Shown piece by piece: positions 12,101 through 19,700 of a DNA stretch of 55,255 nt. The notes under the pieces are model-generated. The model worked only from the letters and a program-made list of their open reading frames with translations. It made no database searches and was not told the origin of the DNA. The translations under genes and the position numbers were made by a program. The stretch's first letter is position 1, and every line of letters starts with the position of its first letter. The DNA is from Branchiostoma floridae. Taxonomy: Eukaryota; Chordata; Leptocardii; Amphioxiformes; Branchiostomatidae. Where the stretch lies: contig NC_049985.1 of NCBI RefSeq assembly GCF_000003815.2, positions 20,619,243 through 20,674,497 on the forward strand, given 5' to 3'.

Positions 12101-12825
12101 GTTCAATGTCGTACGTCTCTCGGCAAGAGGACAGCTCACCCCCATCTGTAAATGGAGTATCCCAAACTCCTGAATGTCATTCGCCAACTGGTAACCTTGA
12201 GATGACGTCTTTGTGGGATGTTGAAAAAACTCCCTGTAACAAAGACCAAACAAAATCTCCGGCTGCGTATGTCAGGGTGGTACCGGAGGGCGAAGAAGAG
12301 TTCTATTGTGTAACAGGAACGTTGCTTGACAAGACGTTACCGGAATCTGGCACACCGTATGTCACTAATCTGCCCTCTCCATCACCAAATAATGGAGAAA
12401 ATGTAGATCCTAAACCAGAGGCGGATTTCTATTGCGTGACAGGAACTTTTCATGATGGTACGTCCCCGCGGCTAACTGGACAGCAGGCATCTCCAGTACC
12501 CAACGTGCCTTATGTCACAAACATTCCCTCCCCACCTTGTAGTGGCCATAGCGTAGGTTCCGAACCAGACAGCAAAGAGCACTTTGGGTACCAAGCACGT
12601 CATAGCCTTGAGTCACCCTGTGAGGAAAAGGAGGTGCTTTCTTCTAACCAAGAGGGAGGTGAAGGTTGTTGCCATGGAGATCAAGGTCATCATCCTGACA
12701 AGGAACTTCAGAGTCTAAACTTGAACCTTGACGGCTACGTGCAACGAAGCTTGCCTGACGGGACTTCTGTCACAAAAATGCCTGACAATGTCAGCCCAAC
12801 CTTTGCGCCATACACACCACATTAA
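1..12825 (+). CDS. Gene P: gp130-like class I cytokine receptor, 5' truncated by window (15 exons; exons listed separately)
   Basis: Single-pass membrane receptor expected to bind a helical cytokine and signal through JAK and STAT. Joined exons: 1-122, 460-605, 1405-1588, 3553-3635, 4204-4453, 4990-5319, 5593-5754, 6574-6735, 7163-7278, 8483-8627, 9818-10138, 10749-10769, 11122-11209, 11535-11589, 11917-12825. They keep one frame throughout and give 1030 codons plus TAA. Domain order: second half of D1, D2 with YWSDC in place of WSxWS, five FN3 domains, a short linker, a membrane helix, Box 1 (LFPKVPGP), and a tail of about 300 residues rich in tyrosine. Signal peptide and first half of D1 must lie upstream of the window. 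It has two more FN3 domains than gene M and than gp130. Introns at 4454-4989, 10139-10748, 10770-11121 and 11590-11916 show nothing recognisable beyond short AT-rich runs. Ligand is unknown. Family call is firm; orthology to one vertebrate receptor is not claimed. Confidence 0.88.
460..605 (+). CDS. Gene P exon: D2, first half
   Basis: Acceptor CACAG, phase 1 in (split Val codon), phase 0 out, donor AAG|GTACAT. It reads VKPAPVRNLRV, then SLSWSNP and LLYQAWYRSEWDSTMK. The Pro-rich start is the D1-D2 hinge and SEWD is shared with gene M at 26621-26772. Confidence 0.85.
748..833. mobile_element. 86-base MITE-like inverted repeat
   Basis: Ends TAGCCTGGTATCCAG and CTGGATACCAGGCTA are exact reverse complements. 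In an intron of gene P. The same end style recurs at 36441-36847. Confidence 0.75.
1203..1300. repeat. Degenerate (TTGG)n tract
   Basis: Run of GGTTGGTTGCTTGG-type units about 100 bases upstream of the acceptor at 1404. Similar tracts occur near 37085-37270 and 37420-37455. Confidence 0.6.
1405..1588 (+). CDS. Gene P exon: D2, second half, with WSDC motif
   Basis: Acceptor TTCCAG, donor CTC|GTGAGT, phase 0 in and 1 out. It contains DLTDLSPFTTYDICVRAHP and GYWSDCPELLISVQT. YWSDC sits where class I receptors carry WSxWS; the second Trp is replaced by Cys, exactly as in gene M (FWSDC). The extra Cys may pair with the Cys of CVRAHP; that pairing is a guess. Confidence 0.88.
2381..3498. mobile_element. 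1.1-kb inverted-repeat element (contains a gap)
   Basis: Left end AGGGCTTTAGCTAGC, right end GCTGGCTAAAGCCCT, with TTTTTCCGTCA and TGACGGAAAAA just inside. Lies in a gene P intron. Interior holds no recognisable protein; 375 bases are unknown. Confidence 0.65.
2431..2805. other. Assembly gap (375 N)
   Basis: Unknown bases inside the element at 2381-3498, within an intron. Confidence 1.
3553..3635 (+). CDS. Gene P exon: FN3-3, first half
   Basis: Acceptor CTTCCAG, phase 1 in (split Pro codon), phase 0 out, donor GGAAG|GTAAGA. It reads PPVGTVPAWLHVTPSS, then NVIVYWK. Gene M 25061-25146 matches (AWLLVT, VKVLWK). Confidence 0.8.
3720..3860 (+). mobile_element. Decayed fragment of the tRNA-derived SINE family
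   Basis: GAGGTCCCGTGT, GGGGAGAG-like, TAAAAGAACCCACCACAC and TGTGAGTGGA blocks follow the same order as in the SINE at 40550-41039. The tRNA-like head is missing. Confidence 0.55.
4204..4453 (+). CDS. Gene P exon: FN3-3, second half
   Basis: Acceptor TATTATAG, phase 0 in and 1 out, donor GAGG|GTAAAA. The read ELPQRDQNGVIKDYTVAVAS through SYVIKVYASNELGRSQDT is a typical FN3 C'-G strand half and aligns with gene M 23866-24121. Confidence 0.85.
4990..5319 (+). CDS. Gene P exon: FN3-4 (whole domain)
   Basis: Acceptor CACCTTCAG, donor ATGG|GTAAGT, phase 1-1. It reads VPTIQASTINVNVTSPTSVT, LSWQQPEE, TGYIIFW and RYRFGIVLISREGFGETTV. The tryptophan and the Y/F-x-F-G-I core strand mark an FN3 fold. 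Gene M 21980-22297 is the counterpart (RFKFGVLVKTSGGFGTPV). Confidence 0.87.
5448..5466. repeat. (ATC)n microsatellite
   Basis: Short run of CAT/ATC triplets in the intron upstream of exon 5593. Confidence 0.7.
5558..5585. repeat. (GATAT)n microsatellite next to a splice acceptor
   Basis: Five tandem GATAT units ending seven bases before the CAG of the acceptor at 5592. Confidence 0.8.
5593..5754 (+). CDS. Gene P exon: FN3-5, first half
   Basis: Acceptor CCTGCAG, donor GCAG|GTGTGT, phase 1-1. It reads APRGQVEDLHLSTSGPTSLQ, LTWEPLPLEWRGGILQGYQV. This matches gene M 21165-21311 (VPQGSVEDVEV, VSWKPHALQWRNGLLKGYRI). A (GATAT)n run lies directly upstream, in place of a normal polypyrimidine tract. 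Confidence 0.87.
5894..6107. mobile_element. 214-base MITE-like element
   Basis: Ends ATACTGTAAATGCA and TGCATTTACAGTAT are inverted; the interior alternates CCGCGAA and TTCGCGG words. A truncated relative is at 53805-53925. Confidence 0.75.
6574..6735 (+). CDS. Gene P exon: FN3-5, second half
   Basis: Acceptor CTTGAAG, donor TCAG|GTGGGT, phase 1-1. It reads EGSTKTVNITGEETASLILR, then LSPFTRYTVRIAAVNRQGLG. It is a standard FN3 E-F-G strand half and matches gene M 20425-20592. Confidence 0.87.
6789..7036. mobile_element. 248-base MITE-like element
   Basis: Ends AGGTGCACTC and GAGTGCACCT, with TTGCGTCAAGC and GCGTCAAGC-like inner inverted blocks around CCCCGCAGTGA. In a gene P intron. Confidence 0.65.
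7163..7278 (+). CDS. Gene P exon: FN3-6, first half (no counterpart in gene M)
   Basis: Acceptor TTTTTACAG, phase 1 in, phase 0 out. It reads APEDPPTDVRFSQVTARVLQ, LTWDLPRTPNGIITYYMAE. The style (PNGIIxYY) resembles FN3 repeats of receptor tyrosine phosphatases and DSCAM-type proteins more than those of gp130, which suggests domain gain in gene P or loss in gene M. Confidence 0.85.
7307..8178. mobile_element. About 870-base inverted-repeat element
   Basis: Ends ATAATACCGGTA and TACCGGTATTAT are exact reverse complements; ACCGGTA recurs inside. No protein seen. Fills most of the intron 7279-8482. Confidence 0.55.
8483..8627 (+). CDS. Gene P exon: FN3-6, second half; its 3' edge seeds a minisatellite
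   Basis: Acceptor CTCTCCAG, donor GCTG|GTAAGT, phase 0 in and 1 out. It reads NTNYTVRLQACTTAGCGPFS followed by SSHSVTTPIAG. The last 37 bases with the donor are repeated many times downstream (8591-9690). The first donor is chosen because it joins in phase to the next exon. Confidence 0.82.
8591..9690 (+). repeat. 75-base minisatellite made from an exon end plus splice donor (about 15 copies)
   Basis: Units begin with TTCTCATCCAGTCACTCTGT at 8591, 8666, 8731, 8806, 8881, 8956, 9031, 9106, 9171, 9246, 9321, 9386, 9461, 9536 and 9611. Spacing is 75 bases, or 65 in three shortened copies. The first unit is the real 3' end of exon 8483-8627. Most copies repeat the donor GGTG|GTAAGT, and the full units add TACTTTACAG. 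Confidence 0.92.
9818..10138 (+). CDS. Gene P exon: FN3-7 (whole domain)
   Basis: Acceptor TTCCCAG, donor CTGG|GTAAGT, phase 1-1. It reads APEAPPLPIVSEFKSSPSTV, then PNGPIDHYLVSYMQKD and LYEFWVQAVNRDEEGK. Membrane-proximal FN3 domain with no equivalent in gene M. Confidence 0.85.
10749..10769 (+). CDS. Gene P micro-exon: 21-base linker
   Basis: A long pyrimidine tract and TTTTCCAG precede TTCCAGTGGTGAGAGTTGAT plus G, then GTATGT. Phase 1-1, encoding VPVVRVD between the last FN3 domain and the membrane exon. It is symmetric and could be skipped without a frameshift, so inclusion needs transcript evidence. Confidence 0.6.
11122..11209 (+). CDS. Gene P exon: transmembrane segment
   Basis: Acceptor TTGCTAG, donor CAG|GTACTA, phase 1 in and 2 out. 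It encodes GIPVAIVIPVVAGIISIILV then TSLVWKNRHR: about 22 hydrophobic residues followed by a basic stop-transfer, as in a type I receptor. Confidence 0.9.
11535..11589 (+). CDS. Gene P exon: Box 1 JAK-binding motif
   Basis: Acceptor CATCTAG, donor GAG|GTATGG, phase 2 in and 0 out. It reads RVKRKLFPKVPGPVLFLEE. The aromatic-Pro-x-x-Pro-x-Pro core just inside the membrane is Box 1, the JAK-binding site of class I receptors (gp130 has WPNVPDP). Gene M 18822-18885 reads LFPYVPGPVLP. Confidence 0.9.
11917..12825 (+). CDS. Gene P terminal exon: tyrosine-rich cytoplasmic tail
   Basis: Acceptor GCTTTCAG, phase 0, open to TAA at 12823-12825; 302 residues. It contains DDISDFLREG (gene M has NIADFLNRG), YVSR, YVRV, and two copies each of FYCVTGT and PYVTN(L/I)PSP about 42-50 residues apart, so part of the tail is an internal duplication. 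Also YQARHSLES (gene M YQTRYSLES) and YVQRSLPDG. No YxxQ STAT3-type site is visible. The tail is a single exon here but three exons in gene M. Confidence 0.88.
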   Translation, partial: DGPYSALYVVTATNKHEPETCDDISDFLREGGEVSLLTDGCDQLNNKDSKEARRSAPKTPLGSMSYVSRQEDSSPPSVNGVSQTPECHSPTGNLEMTSLWDVEKTPCNKDQTKSPAAYVRVVPEGEEEFYCVTGTLLDKTLPESGTPYVTNLPSPSPNNGENVDPKPEADFYCVTGTFHDGTSPRLTGQQASPVPNVPYVTNIPSPPCSGHSVGSEPDSKEHFGYQARHSLESPCEEKEVLSSNQEGGEGCCHGDQGHHPDKELQSLNLNLDGYVQRSLPDGTSVTKMPDNVSPTFAPYTPH

Positions 12826-15800
12826 TTCAGTAAGATTATCTATCTGCTGGCATGCATGGATCTGGCCCAGTGGCTCAACCTCAAGTGACTCTGGATAAGA
12901 TAGTCATGAGTTTGAGTTCTGTCTGTTTACGCAGGCCCACCTTGCATTCTACAGGTTGCAGTCATGAGACTCATTGTAAATTTAAAAATTGCATATTAAT
13001 CAAAACACAAGCTACAATGTAAATGACTGTAGTGAACCTAGCTTGTACTAGTAAGTAAAATATGCTGGTTAGTGTTTAGCATGCTGGCATCATTTAGGAA
13101 ATATGCATACTAAAGATACAGAATCATAATACTTTTATTGGAATCCTAAATGTCCAGACAGCGTACATGGTTCAATGTATTTTAAGGCTTTTAGAGAATT
13201 ATGGAAAATATGCTGCATTGCTCACTGTTCTCAGCTAATTTTAGATCAAACATATTAAAAATATTTTGATATCTTTAGTCCTCTCTGATATCGTACTTAT
13301 TATCTTATCAACATTTCATTTTGGCATGAACAAGTAACATTCAATGTACCTTTGTCGACATGTCCTGACTAAAATTAAGAGACCATAGGTAATCAATGAC
13401 ATGATTGTATATGGATGTAAAACCCTGTTCATGGATGAGATAAATCTCAATTTCATCTACTTATTAATAATCCACTTCCTGAAGTAGATTCAGATCTGGT
13501 TTAATAACCCTCGGAGCCAGATTCAGATTGGTCATACCAGTCTTTGCATATCAGGATAAATGCCAAGGCCTGGGTTAGTCTACATGTAGCCTGGGAACCA
13601 TCGAGAACTCCTCGCTATTTCAAATAAAGTTAGTCAACAAAGTCAAGTACAATTTACAATAATCTGCCCAACAGTTTAATGTACAATCCTTTAACACCAT
13701 TGTAAATCATAAGCTGGAAATATACTAAGACATGCAAAATTTTTATTTAGTACTTCAATAATTGTCAGGCACTTTGTCCTTGCACCTGTACATGACTGTT
13801 AACATACATTTTTTTGTACATAATGTAGTTAAGTCCAAACTGACATTGTGCACAATTATCCACAATGTTGATGATTATGCAGTAACGTGAATCGTACAGC
13901 TGCATATGAGCAAAAGCACAAATAATATCCTGCGGCAGAGTTCCATAGGCCACGTTGATTTGATTAGTAATGCATGGATTACATCCCCACGTCAATTTTT
14001 GGCCATTTCCAAAATTAAAGCTTTTGCAAAAAATATTGGAAAATGGACACTTAGTGTCTTTTATGCCAGAGTCAATTTAAAAGTCAAATATCCGAAGAAG
14101 TGAATTGTTCAAAATCCTGGACTGTGTCATTTGTTCAACCTTCCTAACCATTTATGAAGGCAACTTTTTTTTTTTACATTCTTTTTGCACACTCACAGCA
14201 GTTCCCAGAGGATATCATTCATATACATGAGGGCTTTAAATCAACTTATATAATACTTAATATAAAAATTATATATTGATATAAGCTTCCCAATACATCT
14301 TTGACATTTCACAATTGAGGCCAAATTTATCGACACCCACACTGTACACAGTTGTGACTTTTCTGAATGAGTTGAAGTATCTAATAATAGTTCTTAAGTT
14401 TTGCTACACCTCGCAAATATTTCAATTTATGAGATTAAAAAACACACAAACACAAACATTGGACTGTATCTTTTGTACTTTAGAAGGGTAAAATTCATTT
14501 TTAGCATAGTGCCTTCAAAATGGCTCCGATTAAACCTACATTTAATGTATGATGAATGCAACGATTTACCATATCTAAGGCCTTAAAAAACATTGTTTCT
14601 GACTACCTGTCTATGCAAAAACCTGACATTTGCATATAACAAAAGACTGCTACTTCTTGCAAGAAGACTGTGTATTGTTTATTGTGTATTGCAGATGTAT
14701 TTTATCATTGGGGCTAAAAGAAGTGGCACTAGTACTGTGTGTTAAAAGACTTCCTGTTTAAATCTGTTCCCATTATAACAATTGCCCTATATATACATTT
14801 TATAGAAATTCAGCAGACATTTCCAACAAAGTGTGCTGACACATCCATGATCCCTCTAAGCTTACACTGTTACAGTGCAACATCTTAGTTTATAATACAC
14901 ATATTCTATCTGATACATCTCACATTCAGTCACCATTGAATAGCTAATTTCTTTACACATCAGTACACAATTATGGTTTACTGTGTCAGATTTCCATAAC
15001 AATTCCTTACTGAAGTATGCATGTAACGTTACAATGTCACTGAGAAGCAGCTACTTAGTACATACATGTGCTAACATAACAAACTACAACATATCTCATT
15101 AGAACGTGACAACTTTTAACTGAATGAAAATCGGTTCTGACTTAGGCCACATTTCATGATTATAGTAATTGTTATGGTTTGACCATCTCTCACATACATG
15201 TATAATCTCAGTTGGGAGGGGGTGGGTGGAAAAACTCCCCTGCATTGATCTTTACCCTGTTGTAAAGAAACGATTCTTTTTCTCTGAAAACAAACAATAG
15301 TAAGAGAAAACATACTTATATTACGTTTAAAGGGCCTGGTCAACAAGACATGTCATATAAAGGAATACTGGAGATTAAACTTTGTTCAGTCTCCAACTCT
15401 TTTAAGTGAGACATGTAAGATAGATGATGAAGACAAAGTAAAACACAATCACTGTCAATGCTAGAGAGATTTAAGTCCATGTACATGTAAGTACTTGTAG
15501 TAAGTCCAGGGCTATATAATCATAAGCTACTTATTCCATATGCATCCATCCCTGAATCTTTTGCCATGCCTACAAATATAAAGAACATGCAAGACTTCTA
15601 ACTCCTTGACTAGCTATAAAAAAAACACTCAAGAAACAAAAGTTTTTGTTGGTCTAACCAAAGCAACATTTGGTACATTAACTGCTTATTGATAATCCAG
15701 TGTTATGCAACATAACAAATGCTCATCCAAAGAGAATAACTATGTAACTATTTTAGGCAAAAATATGCTAAACCCTTTTATGGTAACATTTTTGAGATCT

Positions 15801-16114
15801 GGTAACTTCTGCCTAAATGAATGAACAAATTTCAATCACTTTGTTTTTCTCTTTCCTGATTATCAGTTAAGTGCCTTGTTAAATAGTTTTCATAATTTTT
15901 TTTATAAATCCAGTTTCTGACCCTAAACATCTAATTCCCATCTGGAAATCCGTGTAATATACAACTTTCAATTAGATCTAAATTGATACAAAATATCCAT
16001 ATACAACTCTGGAATGCATCTGAAAGAATGCACATGCACAACTACGATTAAAGCTTTAGAAATTTTAGGACAACTTCCTCTGACAAGGAAAAGAATTTTT
16101 TTCACATTTTGACA
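12826..16114. other. Intergenic/3' UTR region between the two convergent genes
   Basis: AT-rich, without a coding pattern on either strand. AATAAA at 13623-13628 on + could serve gene P. TTTATT at 13742-13747 (AATAAA on the - strand) could serve gene M. If both are used, the transcripts end about 100 bases apart. These signals are short and common in AT-rich DNA, so the assignment is weak. Confidence 0.3.
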
Positions 16115-16789
16115 TCACACATTTATCTCGCCCGTTGTTCTGATGTACGTGGTATTTTCAGCAGCATGATTTGGAGCTTCTTTGCCGGGTGTCAGCGTGG
16201 AAATCCCGGCGACCGTTGCCGGGGCGAACGGGAACCCCTGCAGGATGTTGGGCATGGATTTGCTGATGTAGTTCTTCAGTTGGCTCTCTGGAGAGGACGG
16301 CTCTTCCACGGTGGTGCTCGGGTTGCTCTCATCAGCCGTGTATCCGGACGATCCTGACGTCACCGGCAGTGATTCCAGACTGTACCGTGTTTGATAGTCC
16401 GGCTCGACGAACTGGCCTGGCTTTCCCGTCGCCGCCCGGACGTACCCATCCATCGGTTTGACCTTTCCCTGGGCTGGTTTTGCCATATCATTGCGGAGAG
16501 TGTAGGTCTGGAGGTAGTCTGGAGTGTCGACACCACTCTTCACGTTGTAGTCTTCTCCGGCTCCCATGCGAACATAGTCCATGATCCCGTCTGCCGTTTT
16601 CAGGTAATCAGCAACGTCTTGGATTGGGGACTCTGGTGATCTAGCAGGAGGATCATCAGCTGCAGCGGCTCCCATCTCTACCAGTTCAATACCCTCAGGG
16701 CTGACACTTGGCTGACCAACCACAGGTTTTTCCTCATTCTCTCCCAGTTTGGTGTAAGGAGCAATGGAGCCACCCGACTCCTTGCTAAC
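16115..16789 (-). CDS. Gene M terminal exon: tyrosine-rich cytoplasmic tail
   Basis: Acceptor ACAATTACAG, phase 0, open to TGA at 16115-16117; 224 residues. Tyrosine sites: PYTKL, DYLKT, DYVRM, DYNVK, DYLQT, GYVRA, DYQTRYSLES, GYTADE, NYISK and TYIRT. YQTRYSLES followed by (V/I)-x-(R/K)-S-(L/M)-P is shared with gene P. No YxxQ motif is visible. Confidence 0.87.
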   Translation of the reverse strand, partial: VSKESGGSIAPYTKLGENEEKPVVGQPSVSPEGIELVEMGAAAADDPPARSPESPIQDVADYLKTADGIMDYVRMGAGEDYNVKSGVDTPDYLQTYTLRNDMAKPAQGKVKPMDGYVRAATGKPGQFVEPDYQTRYSLESLPVTSGSSGYTADESNPSTTVEEPSSPESQLKNYISKSMPNILQGFPFAPATVAGISTLTPGKEAPNHAAENTTYIRTTGEINV

Positions 16790-19700
16790 CTGTAATTGTA
16801 ACAAAATGTAAATTATGTTTAGTATTGATCATGTACAGCATAACACATTTATCATGTTCAATAACGCAGAATGAGGTTGTACTTGCTTTTGTATTTGGTG
16901 ACTGTTTGAGTTTGCGTACAGTAACCATCTAACTGCACCTACTCTTTGGATATGTAGCACTTTTTAAAAAAATGTTCCATAATCTACAGCTGCAACTACA
17001 GTACAATTACGTACATGTTATAGGCAGGGAGAAGAAGAAACATAAACTTTTATGGTGGTTTTGAGCTTATGGTGTAGTGGTAACTGCCAAAACAGCAAAC
17101 ATTTCTACGTTAATTTGTCAAACTTGCCAAATTGCAAAATAGTGAAACAAACAAACCTGTGCCTGGAGAGCCTGTGGGTCCAGTCCCTTGGGCTGGCTGT
17201 TGTCGGCAGGCTCCGCCTCACCAACAGCAGGGTCCGTGCTGTAGCCACTGGAGCGGCGATCATCGGCCGAGTTCTGATCAACAGGCTTTTCTTCCGTCTG
17301 AAACAAACACCACTGGTTATTGATTTGTCTTTTAGATATCACATTAAACTACATTACATCATGGCAAGTTTAAACATTCCTTCATTTATCTTGGGAACAA
17401 AAATGTCATTTTTACAGCTGCTTCTTTTTTCATTGCCATAAATCATAGTAGTAGTAGTAGTAGTAGTAGTAACTGTTACTAGTAGAAGAGTAATACGGTG
17501 TATTACTGTAACAGCACTGTCTATATTACTTGAAAAATGAATTTGCTTTTGAACTTTATTTGAATTAGTTGGACATTTGAATGAATTATGTCAGTTAATT
17601 ACACCTGCACTCTATCTTGCAAAGCTTCATGGTTTATCATGACCCATGAGCAGCAGTAAGAGCTTTAGTCGGATAACAGATGAAAGGTCTTTACTCAAAA
17701 CCACATTGTTTTCAAGTTTCAAGGACCATCTGTCATCTTCTTTAGGGCTAATTTCATAAGTATATGACAGTACTACATGTCTGGAACTGCATTATTTTGA
17801 TGTTGTTTAGCAATTGGGTTCGGGTTAGGGAATTGGTTGTCACTGAATTTGCCCCAAGATAAAAAAATTGCTTGTAAAAACATTGACACCACGGATATTT
17901 CTATTGCTGTTGATAATTGGCCAAAGGAAATGCTCCTCCCTGTTGAGTGCATAAATATCTCGGGGCCAAATTTGATTACTGTTTAGCTAGAGTCTAAAAA
18001 TGACTACTATGGTTCTACCACTATATGAGATGGCTGAATAATGCTTGAGTACTTGTGGTACCTTGTCGACTGTATCTGTGATGGGCATAGTCGAGTTCAT
18101 GTTGGCATCACTCTGGACCAACTGGACCCTTTCCGACCCTCTGTTCAAGAAGTCAGCAATGTTGTCCACTTGTTCCTTCTCGTTGTTGTAGCAATAGCTA
18201 ATGGTAGGGAAGTTCAGCTGGGAGTATGTATTGTAAGGGTCCATCATAGGCTGAAGGAAAAAAAACAGAATATATAAAAAATTTCAATCAAAAGGAACAA
18301 TACTGCTGATGTTTGGGAAATGGTTGGACGACTAAAAACCAGGTTGTACAGCAAATTGCTCACTATACCAGAATGAAGCAGTTTAAGAACGTCTTTAGGC
18401 TACTGAACTCGTGAATTGCGTTGTTTTTAATCTGTTGATGATTCGTTATACATGATACTACATGTAGATCAATGCCCCCAGACCCATCTTGTATGTTGTC
18501 CTAATATTAATATGTATCTCAATACTTTTTTTTCATGTTTTCATGTGTTATAATAAGCACTTTAGATAACGGTGATCGATTTGAAATGTATTTTAACAAG
18601 TATTGACAAAGGTAGATTTTATATACAGTTTAATAATTAATGAACGAGTTACGGTTATAATCAATAGCAATGTTAGCTCTTGAGCACTTCATCAGGACCC
18701 AATCTTAGGGCCCTGCTGCATGATCTGTAAATTTCCAGCACAGATTATCCATATGATTTTGAAAAATTAGAGAGCTTAGCTGCACAGTGAACAACAAGTA
18801 GACAAGCAAACAATTTTGTACCTCATCCACGTCATAATACGGCAGTACAGGCCCGGGCACATAGGGGAACAGCTTTTTCTTCAGGCTGGAAAACATCACA
18901 TCAAGTTAGCTCATCAGATAAAGTATTACAATGCTATCTAATACTGATCACTTGTCAGTCAGAAAGTATGAGTGTGCAGATTTTTAAGGCATCATGTTAT
19001 ACATCTAAGGCAATGATGATCTGATTATATGGATGACGATTCCTCAGGGAACTCCAAAACTGAAAAAGAATGCAATCTAAATGATTGGTTGAAGGAAGGT
19101 TAAAAAAAATGACGTAAGGCTGAAAAAATAACGGAACACACCAAACTTCACTTTTGTTCCTTCACATCTTCACATCTTTGAATTTGGAATTCAGTTTTGC
19201 ATTCTTCGACATTAGTAGAAACTTGACATTTTCTGCAATTTTTTTCCAAACTACATTGTGTCAGTGACTTAATACCCAATTTGCAGCGGCCTTATATGAT
19301 TTACAATTACTGTGTTGTCAAAAGCTTTTTGGAAGCAGACCAAATTGATGCATGCCTGAATGTCATCCATATAATGAAATAAAAAAGTGCAAAGTTTGTT
19401 ACTACATGACTGTATATGGTTAGTCCCATGTACTGGAAGATTCAGCAAATTTATCAATAAAAAGATACATGTACATGTGGTGAGGTGTGCTTGAGTCTTT
19501 ACCTACATATATTATTTTTTTTAGTACCTTTCTGTAGAATACAATCATCATGTACAGTTGTAGTATGGTGCAAACTTCACAACAAATCTTTAACAGAAAA
19601 ATAATTTTGACAAATACATGTAATTTAGAGTTTAATTTACATAATTATACAGTATTTTTCAAACATACAATGTACAGTACTGTGATATACAGTCATATAC

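Noticed and set aside
16109-16639. Plus-strand frames opposite the gene M tail exon and opposite the LINE (47932-48537).
   Set aside because: Antisense shadows of real coding sequence with no domain pattern of their own.
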